Shown here one piece after another: positions 24,295-33,237 of a stretch of 34,122 nt of DNA. This DNA is from Colwellia sp. (lineage in GTDB: Bacteria > Pseudomonadota > Gammaproteobacteria > Enterobacterales > Alteromonadaceae), in assembly GCA_022969215.1 (NCBI GenBank), contig JALJPA010000022.1:1-34122 (forward strand), read 5' to 3'. The first letter of the stretch is position 1. Each line of letters starts with the position of its first letter. The position numbers and the translations under genes are program-made. The notes beneath the pieces were generated by a model. It saw only the letters and a list, made by a program, of their open reading frames with translations. It was not told where the DNA came from and searched no databases.

Positions 24295-24345
24295 TAATTA
24301 TGCACAATCACTCAGTCAGAGTAGTGCTACAGCCGTATTTTTAAC

Positions 24346-24361
24346 TGGTCTGCTTTATGCA
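24346..24361 (+). promoter_or_regulatory. Sigma-54-type promoter D before the GT/flippase/ligase unit
   Basis: TGGTCTGCTTTATGCA has GG and GC ten bases apart and shares GGTCTG-N5-TGCATA with promoter E. The -24 element is poor beyond TGG. Start near 24372, 26 bases before the ATG. A TATAAT at 24371-24376 offers a sigma-70 alternative but has no good -35. Confidence 0.45.
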
Positions 24362-24397
24362 TATTCAAGATATAATACCTTTGATAATAGGTTTTCC

Positions 24398-25438
24398 ATG
24401 ACAACAGATAATCTAAACATAGCGTTACTGCTCGATAGTAAAGATTATGGTGGCATAGAAACTCATGTTGCTAACCTTGCCAAAGGTCTGCATAAATCAG
24501 GTCATAGTGTACAAATTATTTTATTGAACAACTATGGTGAGCACCCCGTCTTTGAATCTGAGCAATTCCTTCGTTCAATACTGATAAAATTAGACGGTGG
24601 TCTTAAATCAGTCTTTACATTATTAAAAAAATCAAATATTAATCTTGTGCACACTCATGGCTATAAAGCCGGAATTATTGGCCGAATCAGCTGTAAATTG
24701 ACCAACAAAGCGGTCGTTTCTACTTTTCATTCTGGCGAGAAAGGCAATATTAAAATTAGGCTATATTCATGGCTTGACCGTATAACGGCTCACTTCTCCC
24801 CCTGCATCTGTGTCTCAGAACAAATAAAAAAATCAGCCAACTTAAGCGCCGAGGTAATCCAAAATTTTGTTGAACTACCCACTCAGTCATTAAAAACAAC
24901 TGCGCCAGCAACGCAAATAGCCTTTGTCGGTCGATTAAGTTTTGAAAAAGGTCCTGATGTATTTCTCCGTCTTGCCAAGCAATTACCCCAATACAGTTTT
25001 TCAATCTATGGCGATGGCCCCATGTCAGAGGAGATAAGTGCAACTGCATCTGACAACATGGAAATAGTGGGGCAAGTAACCTCAATGCTGCCACACTGGC
25101 CCAAGATAAACCTGTTATGTATTACCAGTCGAGAAGAAGGTTTGCCACTCGTTGCCATTGAAGCACTCGTTCGGGGAATTCCTGTTATTAGTTTTGATAT
25201 TGGAGGCATCTCATCGGTGGTAATCAATGATCTTAGTGGCTGGTTAATAGCACCATTTAATGAAGCTGCCTTTATTGAGTCAATTAAACAGGGTCAGACG
25301 TTATCACAAGCACAACGAAGTAAAATGTCCTTATTTGGCTATTTGCATATTAGAAATAATTTTTCTTGTAACGCGGTTATCCCTCAAATTTTTAATGTTT
25401 ACCGTAAAGCGTTAATAGGGGTGTCACATGTTAAATAG
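24398..25438 (+). CDS. GT4-family glycosyltransferase
   Basis: The 346-residue GT-B enzyme begins, typically for the family, with NIALLLDSKDYGGIETHVANLA. VHTHGYKAGIIGR and VSTFHSGEKG follow, then donor-domain IAFVGRLSFEKGPDVF, YGDGP and the E-x7-E motif in EEGLPLVAIEALVRG. The ATG at 24398 places this motif at the N terminus as in relatives. A longer frame from TTG 24257 would add 47 unlike residues and run through the regulatory sites, so it is rejected. It corresponds best to the SypH/I/J group. Overlaps the flippase gene by 11 bases. Confidence 0.88.
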   Translation: MTTDNLNIALLLDSKDYGGIETHVANLAKGLHKSGHSVQIILLNNYGEHPVFESEQFLRSILIKLDGGLKSVFTLLKKSNINLVHTHGYKAGIIGRISCKLTNKAVVSTFHSGEKGNIKIRLYSWLDRITAHFSPCICVSEQIKKSANLSAEVIQNFVELPTQSLKTTAPATQIAFVGRLSFEKGPDVFLRLAKQLPQYSFSIYGDGPMSEEISATASDNMEIVGQVTSMLPHWPKINLLCITSREEGLPLVAIEALVRGIPVISFDIGGISSVVINDLSGWLIAPFNEAAFIESIKQGQTLSQAQRSKMSLFGYLHIRNNFSCNAVIPQIFNVYRKALIGVSHVK

Positions 25439-26738
25439 TCGATATAAAAGTCTGTTAAACCAATCTGCACTTTATGGCCTAAGTATATTCCTGATGAAAG
25501 GTATTGCTTTAATTATGCTGCCTATTTATACCAGTTATCTAACGCCAGCAGATTATGGCCGCCTAGAGGTGCTGGTGATATTTGCTAATATAGCCTGTAT
25601 TGTTTTAGGTTTTGGTTTGGTTGAAGCATTATATCGTTTTGTCGGTTTAGCTGATGGCATCGATAAAAAGCGACGTCATGCGGCAGAATGTTTATTAGTG
25701 GCCGGCATCATTGCTATTATTTCCTATGCAACTTTTCATTTTTATGCCAAAGATTTACTGCCTTATTTACCTGGAGAAATCAGCGAAAATGAACTCTATC
25801 TACTCGGCATAGCCCTTTCTGTAGAAGGCTTAATTAATATTCCATTAACTTGGTTACGGATCACTGAGCGAGCAGGGTTATTTTTCGTCATTACGATGTT
25901 GAAAGTATTATTGCAAGTTTCACTGACTTTTTATTGGTTGATTAATGGCTGGGGTATCACCAGTATTTTAGCCGCAGGAGCCTTGTCCTCAGTCGTTGTT
26001 GCAATTATTTTATGTATTATTCAATTAAAAGAAACCCCCATCAGTTTCTCAATAAAACACCTGAAAAGCATAATCTATTATGCGGGACCTATTTTTATTG
26101 GTGGTGCAGCTACCTTTACCCTGTCGGGCATGGACCGATGGTTACTGGCCGAACATTTTGGTGCCACAGAAATTGCTGCCTATGCCATAGCAATCAAGTT
26201 CGCCTTAGTCCCTACCCTACTTATTCAGCCTTTTACTTTATGGTGGTTTCCTAAACGGTTTTCGGTGCTTAAAGAGCATAATGGTAAAAATATAAACGCA
26301 CACTTTGCTGTGCTCGGTGCCATTATTTCCGTACTTATGTGTGGTGGCCTTGGTTTATTAGGTCCGTTATTAATTCAAACGTTAACACCGGTAGATTACC
26401 ACGCAGCGATTGGAATTTTACCTTGGTTGCTACTTTGTACTTTATTGAAAATGTTATCCGATTTGTTAAACCTTGGTTGTTTCGTTGAAAAAAGCTCTCA
26501 ACTGCAAATGAACATTAACCTAGTGGCCTGTGGCTTTGGTGGACTTTTACTGATCATCTTGGTGCCACAATTTATGGTGGCAGGAGCCTTGGCAGCGCTC
26601 ATTATTGCTAATGCCATACGTATGGGACTTTTCTATTACTTCAGTCAAAAGAAAGTCTACCTGCCCTACAAATTTGGTTATTTATATCCGGCAATCAGCG
26701 CCGCAATTGTCGCCACTTGGTTTGGGCAAATTAACTAA
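25428..26738 (+). CDS. Wzx-type oligosaccharide flippase, SypK-like
   Basis: The 436-residue polytopic protein has about 12 hydrophobic helices and the polysaccharide-flippase N terminus (KGIALIMLPIYTSYLTPADYG). Charged residues lie inside the bundle (MDRWLLAEHFGATEIAAYAIA). It would move the completed lipid-linked repeat from cytoplasmic to periplasmic leaflet. It sits beside a Wzy/ligase-type gene, fitting a Wzx/Wzy-dependent pathway. Start ATG lies inside the end of the GT gene, indicating translational coupling. The next gene starts eight bases after its stop. Confidence 0.87.
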   Translation: MLNSRYKSLLNQSALYGLSIFLMKGIALIMLPIYTSYLTPADYGRLEVLVIFANIACIVLGFGLVEALYRFVGLADGIDKKRRHAAECLLVAGIIAIISYATFHFYAKDLLPYLPGEISENELYLLGIALSVEGLINIPLTWLRITERAGLFFVITMLKVLLQVSLTFYWLINGWGITSILAAGALSSVVVAIILCIIQLKETPISFSIKHLKSIIYYAGPIFIGGAATFTLSGMDRWLLAEHFGATEIAAYAIAIKFALVPTLLIQPFTLWWFPKRFSVLKEHNGKNINAHFAVLGAIISVLMCGGLGLLGPLLIQTLTPVDYHAAIGILPWLLLCTLLKMLSDLLNLGCFVEKSSQLQMNINLVACGFGGLLLIILVPQFMVAGALAALIIANAIRMGLFYYFSQKKVYLPYKFGYLYPAISAAIVATWFGQIN

Positions 26739-26746
26739 GGCAGCTT

Positions 26747-28105
26747 ATGACATATTCTCCTTTAAGTATGACCAGTATGGTGCTTATGTTAATGCTAACA
26801 ACATTCGCGCTATATTTTTTCCCTCACCCGATAATATTCATTGTTATAGGATTAATTCCCTTTGCTCTATGGGGTATGGTCAACTTCTCATTTTATATTG
26901 TTTTAGCCTTTGTCATTTTTTCTTTTTTTCGAATCCATGAAATATTTCCTTTTTTAGAGCCACTGAAATTACCTTTACTACTGGCGTTAGCGGCACTATT
27001 TGTTATTGGTTTACGAGCAACAATCAGCCAAAATCTGCACCCTTATTGGTGTCCACAATTTACCTTATTAATACTGTTCTTTTTACTGATAACACTTGCG
27101 GTCCCCTTTGCCAGCAACGTTGGTGTGGCAACAAATGCTTGGACAGGGGTTTACAGCAAAATTATCTTAATGACCTTTGTTATAGCCTGGATGATGCGGC
27201 ACGAGAGCCACTTTATCACCGCCAGCCGGGTATTTATTTTTGCTGGTGCCTGTGTTGGTCTGGTTGCCATATCAAACAAACTTAATGGTATTGGTTTAGT
27301 TGAGGGCACTCGAGTCACTATAGGCCGAGACATCGGCTCTTTACTGGGCGACCCAAATGATCTGGCCTTGGTACTTTTGTACCCTATGGCATTCGCAATA
27401 GCCACTTTCCTAGAGAAGTCTCTTTCAAAGTTTGAACGATTCTTTAGTTTTAGTACTTTTTGTATTTTATTTTATGCGCTACTAGCCACTCAAAGCAGGG
27501 GCGGCTTGTTAGGTTTTTTAGCGGTAGCAAGCATATTCGCCTATAACCGCATTCGATCCAAAGTTTTATTATTTTCAGGGGCAGCGTTTTCTCTAATAAT
27601 TTTATTTGTTGTTGCCGGCATCAGCAAAAGATCATCAGGCGGCGCTGCAGAAGCAGGCATAGATGAATCAGCAATGGGGAGACTATATGCCTGGGAGGCC
27701 GCTTGGAATATGGCACTAGACAACCCCATCTTCGGCGTAGGCATTAGTAATTTTTATTACAATTACTTTTTTTATAGCACCCATTGGGATGGATTAAACC
27801 ATGCCGTACATTCCACCTGGTTTGGTGTACTGGCTGAATCTGGTTTTGTTGGTTTTATGCTGTTCGTTGCGCTAATTGTCAGCACATTATTGATGTCTTT
27901 AAAAATGCTGAAAACAATCAAAGTTGAACATCATACTCCAGGCATACGAGTTGCCTTGAATGCTGCGCCAGCAGGAATTATTGGTTTTATCGTTTCTGGA
28001 ACATTTTTAACGCAAGGATTTCTTTGGCCAATCTATTTGCAAGTGGCTTTAGTTATCGCTTTAAACAGGTATCTTTACTACACAAATGACTCGATAAAAC
28101 CCTAA
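26747..28105 (+). CDS. O-antigen ligase/polymerase (Wzy_C) family protein, SypL-like
   Basis: The 452-residue protein has about 11 transmembrane helices and a large periplasmic loop (about 300-355). Typical family landmarks are GDPNDLALVL, ATQSRGG, GRLYAWEAAWNMALDNPIFGVG and HAVHSTWFGVLAESGFVG. It would polymerise the flipped repeat units, or ligate glycan to an acceptor; the family cannot separate these by sequence alone. As no other polymerase is visible in the window, the polymerase role is favoured. Cotranscribed with the flippase. Confidence 0.87.
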   Translation: MTYSPLSMTSMVLMLMLTTFALYFFPHPIIFIVIGLIPFALWGMVNFSFYIVLAFVIFSFFRIHEIFPFLEPLKLPLLLALAALFVIGLRATISQNLHPYWCPQFTLLILFFLLITLAVPFASNVGVATNAWTGVYSKIILMTFVIAWMMRHESHFITASRVFIFAGACVGLVAISNKLNGIGLVEGTRVTIGRDIGSLLGDPNDLALVLLYPMAFAIATFLEKSLSKFERFFSFSTFCILFYALLATQSRGGLLGFLAVASIFAYNRIRSKVLLFSGAAFSLIILFVVAGISKRSSGGAAEAGIDESAMGRLYAWEAAWNMALDNPIFGVGISNFYYNYFFYSTHWDGLNHAVHSTWFGVLAESGFVGFMLFVALIVSTLLMSLKMLKTIKVEHHTPGIRVALNAAPAGIIGFIVSGTFLTQGFLWPIYLQVALVIALNRYLYYTNDSIKP

Positions 28106-28144
28106 AAAAAAACGGAAATGTGTAGCAAACTAGAGGAAGTGAAT

Positions 28145-29458
28145 ATGTCTAATACTATCGCACAAGTTAAAGGAATTAAGCCGCGGATTTTATATGTTCA
28201 TTACGGTGATAACTGGCTCAGAGGCAGTGAAATAGTTTTATTAGACTTACTTAAGTCAGCTAAAGACAACCATTACGCCCCGGTACTTTGGTGTAATAGT
28301 GAAGTTCTAGCAAAAAAAGCAAGCGATTTAGGTGTGGAAGTCATCGTTGATAACTTCGTTTGCCTGGGTTATTGGACTCTACCTAGATGGAATTTCGCAC
28401 AATTTTTCAAACTACTTGTTAAAGCTAAAAAGCTCATAAAAGATTATAAAATTGCTTTAGTGCACAGTAACAATGGTGCACCCTGCCAGTGGATGGTTCC
28501 TATCTGTAAATTGACAGCTACGCCTTTACTGCTGCATTTACATGCGCGTTATATGTATAGAGACAGGTTAACCCTATTGTTTCACGGCGCTGATAACATC
28601 ATAGGCGTCAGTCAATCAGTCACCAAACTATTCAAAAAAAATGAATTCAGTAATCAACAGGTAGATGTTATTTATAATGGGATTGAGCCAAAGCGAGTAC
28701 TTTGTTCCTGCCCTCGTGATATTAGAGCTGAGCTATCAGCCACAAAAACTGACTTTGTTATCTTGTATATGGGTTCACTAATCCCTAGAAAATCAGTGTC
28801 TCAATTATTATATGCTGTAGAGAAATTAAAAAGTCACTATCAAATAAAACTTGCCATTGTTGGCTCCGGCAGTGAAGCAGCCAAATTAACTCATTTGGCT
28901 GCTCAATTGGCCTTAACTCATCACGTTAAATTTTTTGCCGCGAGCGATAAAGTGGCAGAAATTTATTCTAGTAATGCCGATTGTTTCATTTCTGTGCCAA
29001 GCGAAGAGGTTTTTGGTTTAACACTGGCCGAGGCAAGTATTGCCAAGTTAGCCATCATTACCAGTAATATCCCTGGCATTAATGAAATATATACCGACCA
29101 AGAAAATGCCTTATTAATATCACCAAACAATATTGACCAGCTCGTTAGCGCAATAAAGACCTTAATTGAACAACCCTCTTTAAGAAAGCAACTCGCTGAA
29201 AACGCGCAAAAACATATAGTAAAAAAATTCTCGGTAAAACGACAGTTTATTGCTTTCAACCTTGCTTATCAAAGCTTGTTGCAGGGTGAAAACCAGCTCA
29301 GGGTTAGCCAAGCTGTTGCCTCGCACGCTAAAACATTATTAACAGCCTGTTTAAGAAAAGTCTTCACTAAGGTAATGGCTAAACCCTTAACTAACTATTT
29401 AACGAAAGGCTATAAGCATTTACTGTTGAAGTTTTCATGGGGGAAGAGTCATGACTAA
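28145..29458 (+). CDS. GT4-family glycosyltransferase
   Basis: The 437-residue GT-B enzyme has N-terminal ILYVHYGDNWLRGSEIVLLDLL and VHSNNGAP, a donor-side YNGIEP, ILYMGSLIPRKSVSQLL, and E-x7-E in SEEVFGLTLAEAS. The last 60 residues (after about 375) form a basic helical tail that may touch the membrane. AGAGGAAG lies five bases before the ATG at 28145, preferred over the upstream in-frame ATG at 28118. It overlaps the next gene by eight bases. Confidence 0.88.
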   Translation: MSNTIAQVKGIKPRILYVHYGDNWLRGSEIVLLDLLKSAKDNHYAPVLWCNSEVLAKKASDLGVEVIVDNFVCLGYWTLPRWNFAQFFKLLVKAKKLIKDYKIALVHSNNGAPCQWMVPICKLTATPLLLHLHARYMYRDRLTLLFHGADNIIGVSQSVTKLFKKNEFSNQQVDVIYNGIEPKRVLCSCPRDIRAELSATKTDFVILYMGSLIPRKSVSQLLYAVEKLKSHYQIKLAIVGSGSEAAKLTHLAAQLALTHHVKFFAASDKVAEIYSSNADCFISVPSEEVFGLTLAEASIAKLAIITSNIPGINEIYTDQENALLISPNNIDQLVSAIKTLIEQPSLRKQLAENAQKHIVKKFSVKRQFIAFNLAYQSLLQGENQLRVSQAVASHAKTLLTACLRKVFTKVMAKPLTNYLTKGYKHLLLKFSWGKSHD

Positions 29459-30566
29459 ACGTGTATTAATTTATGATCCTGTGCCTTTTAAGGGTGGCTC
29501 AAAAACAGTGATGAAAACAATAATCGCTGAATTACCTAGCAGTATTGAAGTATGGGTTATTTCAAATGACAGAGACTCATGGTGTGACGGCTGCGACGTT
29601 AATGTACATTTTGTACCCTTGTTTTCTCCTCGTTACCTGCAGAATAAAACCACCGGCATACTTTACTTTATCGAGCACTTTATTTATTTAGTCTCTTTGT
29701 TAGCTAATATGATAAAACTGAAAAGATTTAGTAAAATAATCGGTTTTTCCGGGCCGTGTGTAGATTTTTCTCTATACCTACTCACTTCAATAATTAACAT
29801 CGACATTATTCAGCTTATTCAAGGTAATATTACTGACTCTAGAATTTCAGCTTTCGGTTTAAAACGAGCCAAGCAAGTGTTTTACTTGCCTTCCACTTAT
29901 GCCTCAATTTTACGCGCTTTAAAATGCCATAGTCATAATGTAAACATAGCAGACCATAAATTTATGCCATTTGTTAATGGTATTAACTGCTCAACTATAA
30001 AAGTAAAAGAGTCTAGTAATAAAAATATCGATAAAGTTGGTTTTTTATGGGCTGCCTCGTTATTAAAATGGAAGCGGGTAGAACTATTTATCGCTGCAAT
30101 GGCTAAGCTAAATAGTCGCTATAAAGACCTAGATAAAATTTTTGCCAGTGTTTGTTATATTGAGCCAAAAACTGACGCTTATATAGAAGTCGCGAACCTT
30201 GAGAAGGTTGATAATATTTACTGGTATGCGGACCCTAATAATCTAAATGAGATTAGGGCAAGCTCATCAGTGTTTATCTCTACTGCAGAAGATGAACCTT
30301 TTGGCCTATCAATTTTAGAATCAATGGCTGCAGGACTCGCCATAGTAATTCCTGCTGATAATGCTTATTGGGATCAACAGCTAACGGACGGGTTTGATTG
30401 CGTAAAATATGATCCAAATAAGTTGGAAAGTTTAGTGCAAGTTTTAACTCGCCTAGTCAATGAACCCAGTTTTTTATTAAAAATTGCTCAACAAGCTAAA
30501 CTTTCCGCACAACAATATTGCCAATTAGATTGCTATTCTCATATTCTTAAATGCATTCCTAATTAG
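29451..30566 (+). CDS. GT4-family glycosyltransferase (divergent), SypN-like candidate
   Basis: The 371-residue protein has PVPFKGGSKTVMKTI at the N terminus, a hydrophobic membrane-associating stretch (about 70-90), FVNGINCS, GFLWAASLLKWKRVELF and E-x7-E in EDEPFGLSILESMAAG. The order and fold are those of GT-B enzymes though the N-terminal half is unusual. Last gene of the unit starting at 24398. The donor sugar is unknown. Confidence 0.82.
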   Translation: MTKRVLIYDPVPFKGGSKTVMKTIIAELPSSIEVWVISNDRDSWCDGCDVNVHFVPLFSPRYLQNKTTGILYFIEHFIYLVSLLANMIKLKRFSKIIGFSGPCVDFSLYLLTSIINIDIIQLIQGNITDSRISAFGLKRAKQVFYLPSTYASILRALKCHSHNVNIADHKFMPFVNGINCSTIKVKESSNKNIDKVGFLWAASLLKWKRVELFIAAMAKLNSRYKDLDKIFASVCYIEPKTDAYIEVANLEKVDNIYWYADPNNLNEIRASSSVFISTAEDEPFGLSILESMAAGLAIVIPADNAYWDQQLTDGFDCVKYDPNKLESLVQVLTRLVNEPSFLLKIAQQAKLSAQQYCQLDCYSHILKCIPN

Positions 30567-30576
30567 CAAAATCAAC

Positions 30577-30591
30577 TTTGCAAAATGCAAC
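30577..30591 (+). promoter_or_regulatory. Putative enhancer site E (TTTGCA-AAA-TGCAAC)
   Basis: TTTGCAAAATGCAAC matches site A at all positions except the three-base spacer and lies 49 bases upstream of the sigma-54-type element at 30641. Confidence 0.5.
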
Positions 30592-30594
30592 TGG

Positions 30595-30617
30595 CAACTT
30601 AACACAATCGTAAGTTG
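30595..30617 (+). terminator. Weak hairpin after the GT unit
   Basis: CAACTT (30595-30600) and AAGTTG (30612-30617) form a 6-bp stem with an 11-base loop, followed by TTTATTTTATT. This could be a weak terminator for the upstream unit. Confidence 0.35.
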
Positions 30618-30640
30618 TTTATTTTATTACTTAAAATAAA

Positions 30641-30656
30641 CGGTCTGATAACTGCA
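30641..30656 (+). promoter_or_regulatory. Sigma-54-type promoter E before the glmS unit
   Basis: CGGTCTGATAACTGCA has GG (30642-30643) and GC (30654-30655) ten bases apart and aligns with promoter D over GGTCTG-N5-TGCATA. The match to consensus is partial. Start near 30667, about 43 bases before the glmS ATG. Confidence 0.4.
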
Positions 30657-30709
30657 TAACCAAGATAGGAAATAGGGATGTAGATTAATAATTTAAAGAG
30701 GTAATTATT

Positions 30710-32506
30710 ATGTGTGGGATTATTGGAGCAGTAGCAAAATCAGCAATAACACCGGTATTAGAGGGTTTAGCCAGACTTGAATATCGCGGTTATGACTCTT
30801 CGGGTATTTCAATATTAGCGAATAATGAAATTAAAACGATAAAAGCACAAGGTACACTGAGCAACCTAAAGCAAAGACTATTAAGCCAAGCACTAGAGGG
30901 TGACTGTTGCATAGGTCATACCCGCTGGGCAACACACGGCAGAGCTAATGTAACCAACGCACATCCTCATCAATGTGGCCAAGTCTCTGTGGTCCACAAT
31001 GGCATTATCGAAAACTACCTACAGCTAAAGCAAAAATTAATTCAATGGGGTCATCACTTTAATAGTTCAACTGACAGTGAAGTGATCCCTCATTTAATCA
31101 ATCACTATCTGTCTCAACAAATGACTCAGGAACAGGCGATTAAGAAAGCTATCGCCCAGTTAAAGGGTAGCTATGCCTTGGGTGTGTTAATTAATGGTGT
31201 CAGCAATAACCTCTACGCGATTAAGCAAGGTAGTCCATTAGTGATATCACAAGGTAATGAGGGGGCTTATATGGCTTCAGATGCCATGGCTTTAGGCGCT
31301 GATAGTGGCAAAATATATTACCCTAAAGATAATGAATTAATAAAGTTAAACAGCCATGAAATAACTTTATGTGGTGGCGCTAACAATAATGAAATTCATT
31401 ATATCAATAACAAACATTGCGCTAAGTTAGTATCAAAAGGAACACGTAGCTCTTTCATGGAAAAAGAAATCTTTGAACAAGTGGATCTGCTTAAAAGACT
31501 GTCGGTTAATAATCATACTAGCGAATACTCAACAATTAACTTTAAGGACTTAACTAAAATCACCATTATTGCTTGTGGCACCTCATATTATGCCGCTTCT
31601 GTAGCAAAAGCTTGGTTTGAGAAATACGCCAACATCTTAGTTGAAATAGATATAGCCTCAGAATATCGTTATCGTTCACCTATTGTTACCAATAATGAAT
31701 TAGCTATTTTTGTCTCACAGTCCGGAGAGACCGCAGATACACTTGCCGCATTACGGTATGCAAAAAGTAAAAAAGCACAAACACTCGCCTTAGTAAACGT
31801 GGTCAACAGCACCATAGCGCGGGAGGCAAACTTTACCTTTGAAATTTATGCGGGCCCTGAAATTGGTGTTGCTTCAACCAAAGCGTTTAGCTGTCAGTTA
31901 GCCATATTTTATAAAATGGCACTGGAAGCAGCAAAACAAAGAGCCTTTATAGAAAAGGCTGAGTTAACTCAATTAGCACTAAACTTTGCCCAATTACCCG
32001 ACACCATAGAGAAAGTTTTACAACGCTGTGCCGAGATAAAAAGCATGGCTAAAAAGCTATGTAAATATTCAAACATCCTTTTTCTCGGTCGTGGCGCACT
32101 CACGCCTATTGCACAAGAAGGTGCCTTGAAACTAAAAGAAATTAGCTATATTCATGCTGAAGCTTATGCCGCTGGCGAATTAAAACATGGTCCAATTGCT
32201 TTGCTTGATGAACACATGCCAGTACTAGTGATTGCACCTAAAAATGCCCTGACAGATAAACTGCTGTCAAACATTCAAGAAGTACAAGCACGCAATGCGC
32301 CATTGTTTATTATTGGTGATAAATATATTAGGGAACATATTCACTTACAAGAAGATCAGTTCTTTGAACTGCCAGCAATACCTGAGTCCATACTGCCGAT
32401 AATTAGCGTTATCCCCATGCAATTACTCGCCTTATATAGTGCTCAGATACTAGGGAAGAATGTTGATCAACCCAGAAACTTAGCTAAATCGGTGACAGTA
32501 GAATGA
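30710..32506 (+). CDS. glmS: Glutamine-fructose-6-phosphate aminotransferase (isomerizing)
   Basis: The 598-residue cytoplasmic enzyme makes glucosamine-6-phosphate from fructose-6-phosphate and glutamine, the entry step to UDP-GlcNAc. The N-terminal glutaminase domain has the nucleophile Cys2 (MCGIIGAV), RLEYRGYDSSG, GHTRWATHG and VVHNGIIENY. Two SIS domains follow (CGTSYYAA, SQSGETADT; GRGALTPIAQEGALKLKE, GELKHGPIALL), with the conserved C-terminal DQPRNLAKSVTVE. Length is close to E. coli GlmS (609). AAAGAGGT precedes the ATG. Its place in a polysaccharide operon suggests a dedicated second copy supplying amino-sugar precursor; the presence of a housekeeping copy elsewhere is inferred. It overlaps the acyltransferase gene by four bases. 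Confidence 0.95.
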   Translation: MCGIIGAVAKSAITPVLEGLARLEYRGYDSSGISILANNEIKTIKAQGTLSNLKQRLLSQALEGDCCIGHTRWATHGRANVTNAHPHQCGQVSVVHNGIIENYLQLKQKLIQWGHHFNSSTDSEVIPHLINHYLSQQMTQEQAIKKAIAQLKGSYALGVLINGVSNNLYAIKQGSPLVISQGNEGAYMASDAMALGADSGKIYYPKDNELIKLNSHEITLCGGANNNEIHYINNKHCAKLVSKGTRSSFMEKEIFEQVDLLKRLSVNNHTSEYSTINFKDLTKITIIACGTSYYAASVAKAWFEKYANILVEIDIASEYRYRSPIVTNNELAIFVSQSGETADTLAALRYAKSKKAQTLALVNVVNSTIAREANFTFEIYAGPEIGVASTKAFSCQLAIFYKMALEAAKQRAFIEKAELTQLALNFAQLPDTIEKVLQRCAEIKSMAKKLCKYSNILFLGRGALTPIAQEGALKLKEISYIHAEAYAAGELKHGPIALLDEHMPVLVIAPKNALTDKLLSNIQEVQARNAPLFIIGDKYIREHIHLQEDQFFELPAIPESILPIISVIPMQLLALYSAQILGKNVDQPRNLAKSVTVE

Positions 32507-33237
32507 ATACTTTTAACATAAACCACGCCAAGCAATGGGCTAAAACAAGTGATAGTTTTTTAGCCCAATTGATAAAAACACTATGGTTTAAAATTAAAGC
32601 CATAGAAATGCCGAACATCCCTTTTGTATTTAAACTACTTTATTACGTTCACCTAGTGTTCAAGCATGTAATTTCCGATGTATTACGCATCATTTATTAC
32701 ACACCTTTGCTCAAATCTCGACTTAAAAACAACCCTAAACAGCTGTACTTATATGGTGGTTTACCCGTCATAATTGGCAGTTTAGACATTATTATGGGAG
32801 ACAAAGTCAGGTTCGCTGCTATGACCACCATAAGCGGCCGTGCTGTCGGACAGTACATTCCTCAGTTAATCATTGGGGATAATGTCGATATTAGTTGGCG
32901 TACCTCAATATCGGTCGGTAAGACGATTACCATTGGCAATAATGTTCGTATGGCTGGTGATTGTTATTTAGCTGGCTATCCTGGACACCCGGTTAATGCC
33001 AAGTTACGTGCTTTAGGTAAGCCCGATGAAGAAGCGCAAGTCGGAGATATTATTTTAGAAGACGACGTTTGGTTAGCCACTGGAGTAAAAGTAATGTCTG
33101 GGGTGACAATAGGCCGCGGCACAATCGTCGCGGCAGGTAGTGTTGTTACCAAAGACTTGCCCTGTTTTGTCTTAGCGGCAGGTGTACCAGCAAAGGTGGT
33201 TAAATCAATTGAGGGGGAAAGCCATGAATGTTTGTAA
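32503..33237 (+). CDS. Left-handed beta-helix (hexapeptide) acyltransferase, SypM-like
   Basis: The 244-residue protein has an amphipathic N-terminal region (about 20-70) that could contact the membrane. Hexapeptide-repeat turns follow (VIIGSLDIIMGDKVRF, IIGDNVDISWRTSISVG, VTIGRGTIVAAGSVVTKDLP), with the CatB/NodL-type ending LAAGVPAKVVKSI. It would O- or N-acetylate the glycan or a precursor. The likely catalytic His lies in the loop around PGHPVNAK. The start overlaps the glmS stop (ATGA). Confidence 0.87.
   Translation: MNTFNINHAKQWAKTSDSFLAQLIKTLWFKIKAIEMPNIPFVFKLLYYVHLVFKHVISDVLRIIYYTPLLKSRLKNNPKQLYLYGGLPVIIGSLDIIMGDKVRFAAMTTISGRAVGQYIPQLIIGDNVDISWRTSISVGKTITIGNNVRMAGDCYLAGYPGHPVNAKLRALGKPDEEAQVGDIILEDDVWLATGVKVMSGVTIGRGTIVAAGSVVTKDLPCFVLAAGVPAKVVKSIEGESHECL

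Noticed and set aside
24257-24397. N-terminal extension of the GT4 gene from a TTG at 24257
   Set aside because: The 47 extra residues do not resemble GT4 N termini, the TTG lies inside a palindrome, and the extension crosses the promoter elements.
30567-30709. glmS ribozyme upstream of glmS
   Set aside because: The 143-base interval is too short for the ribozyme core at its usual position and shows none of its helices; that ribozyme is typical of Gram-positive bacteria.
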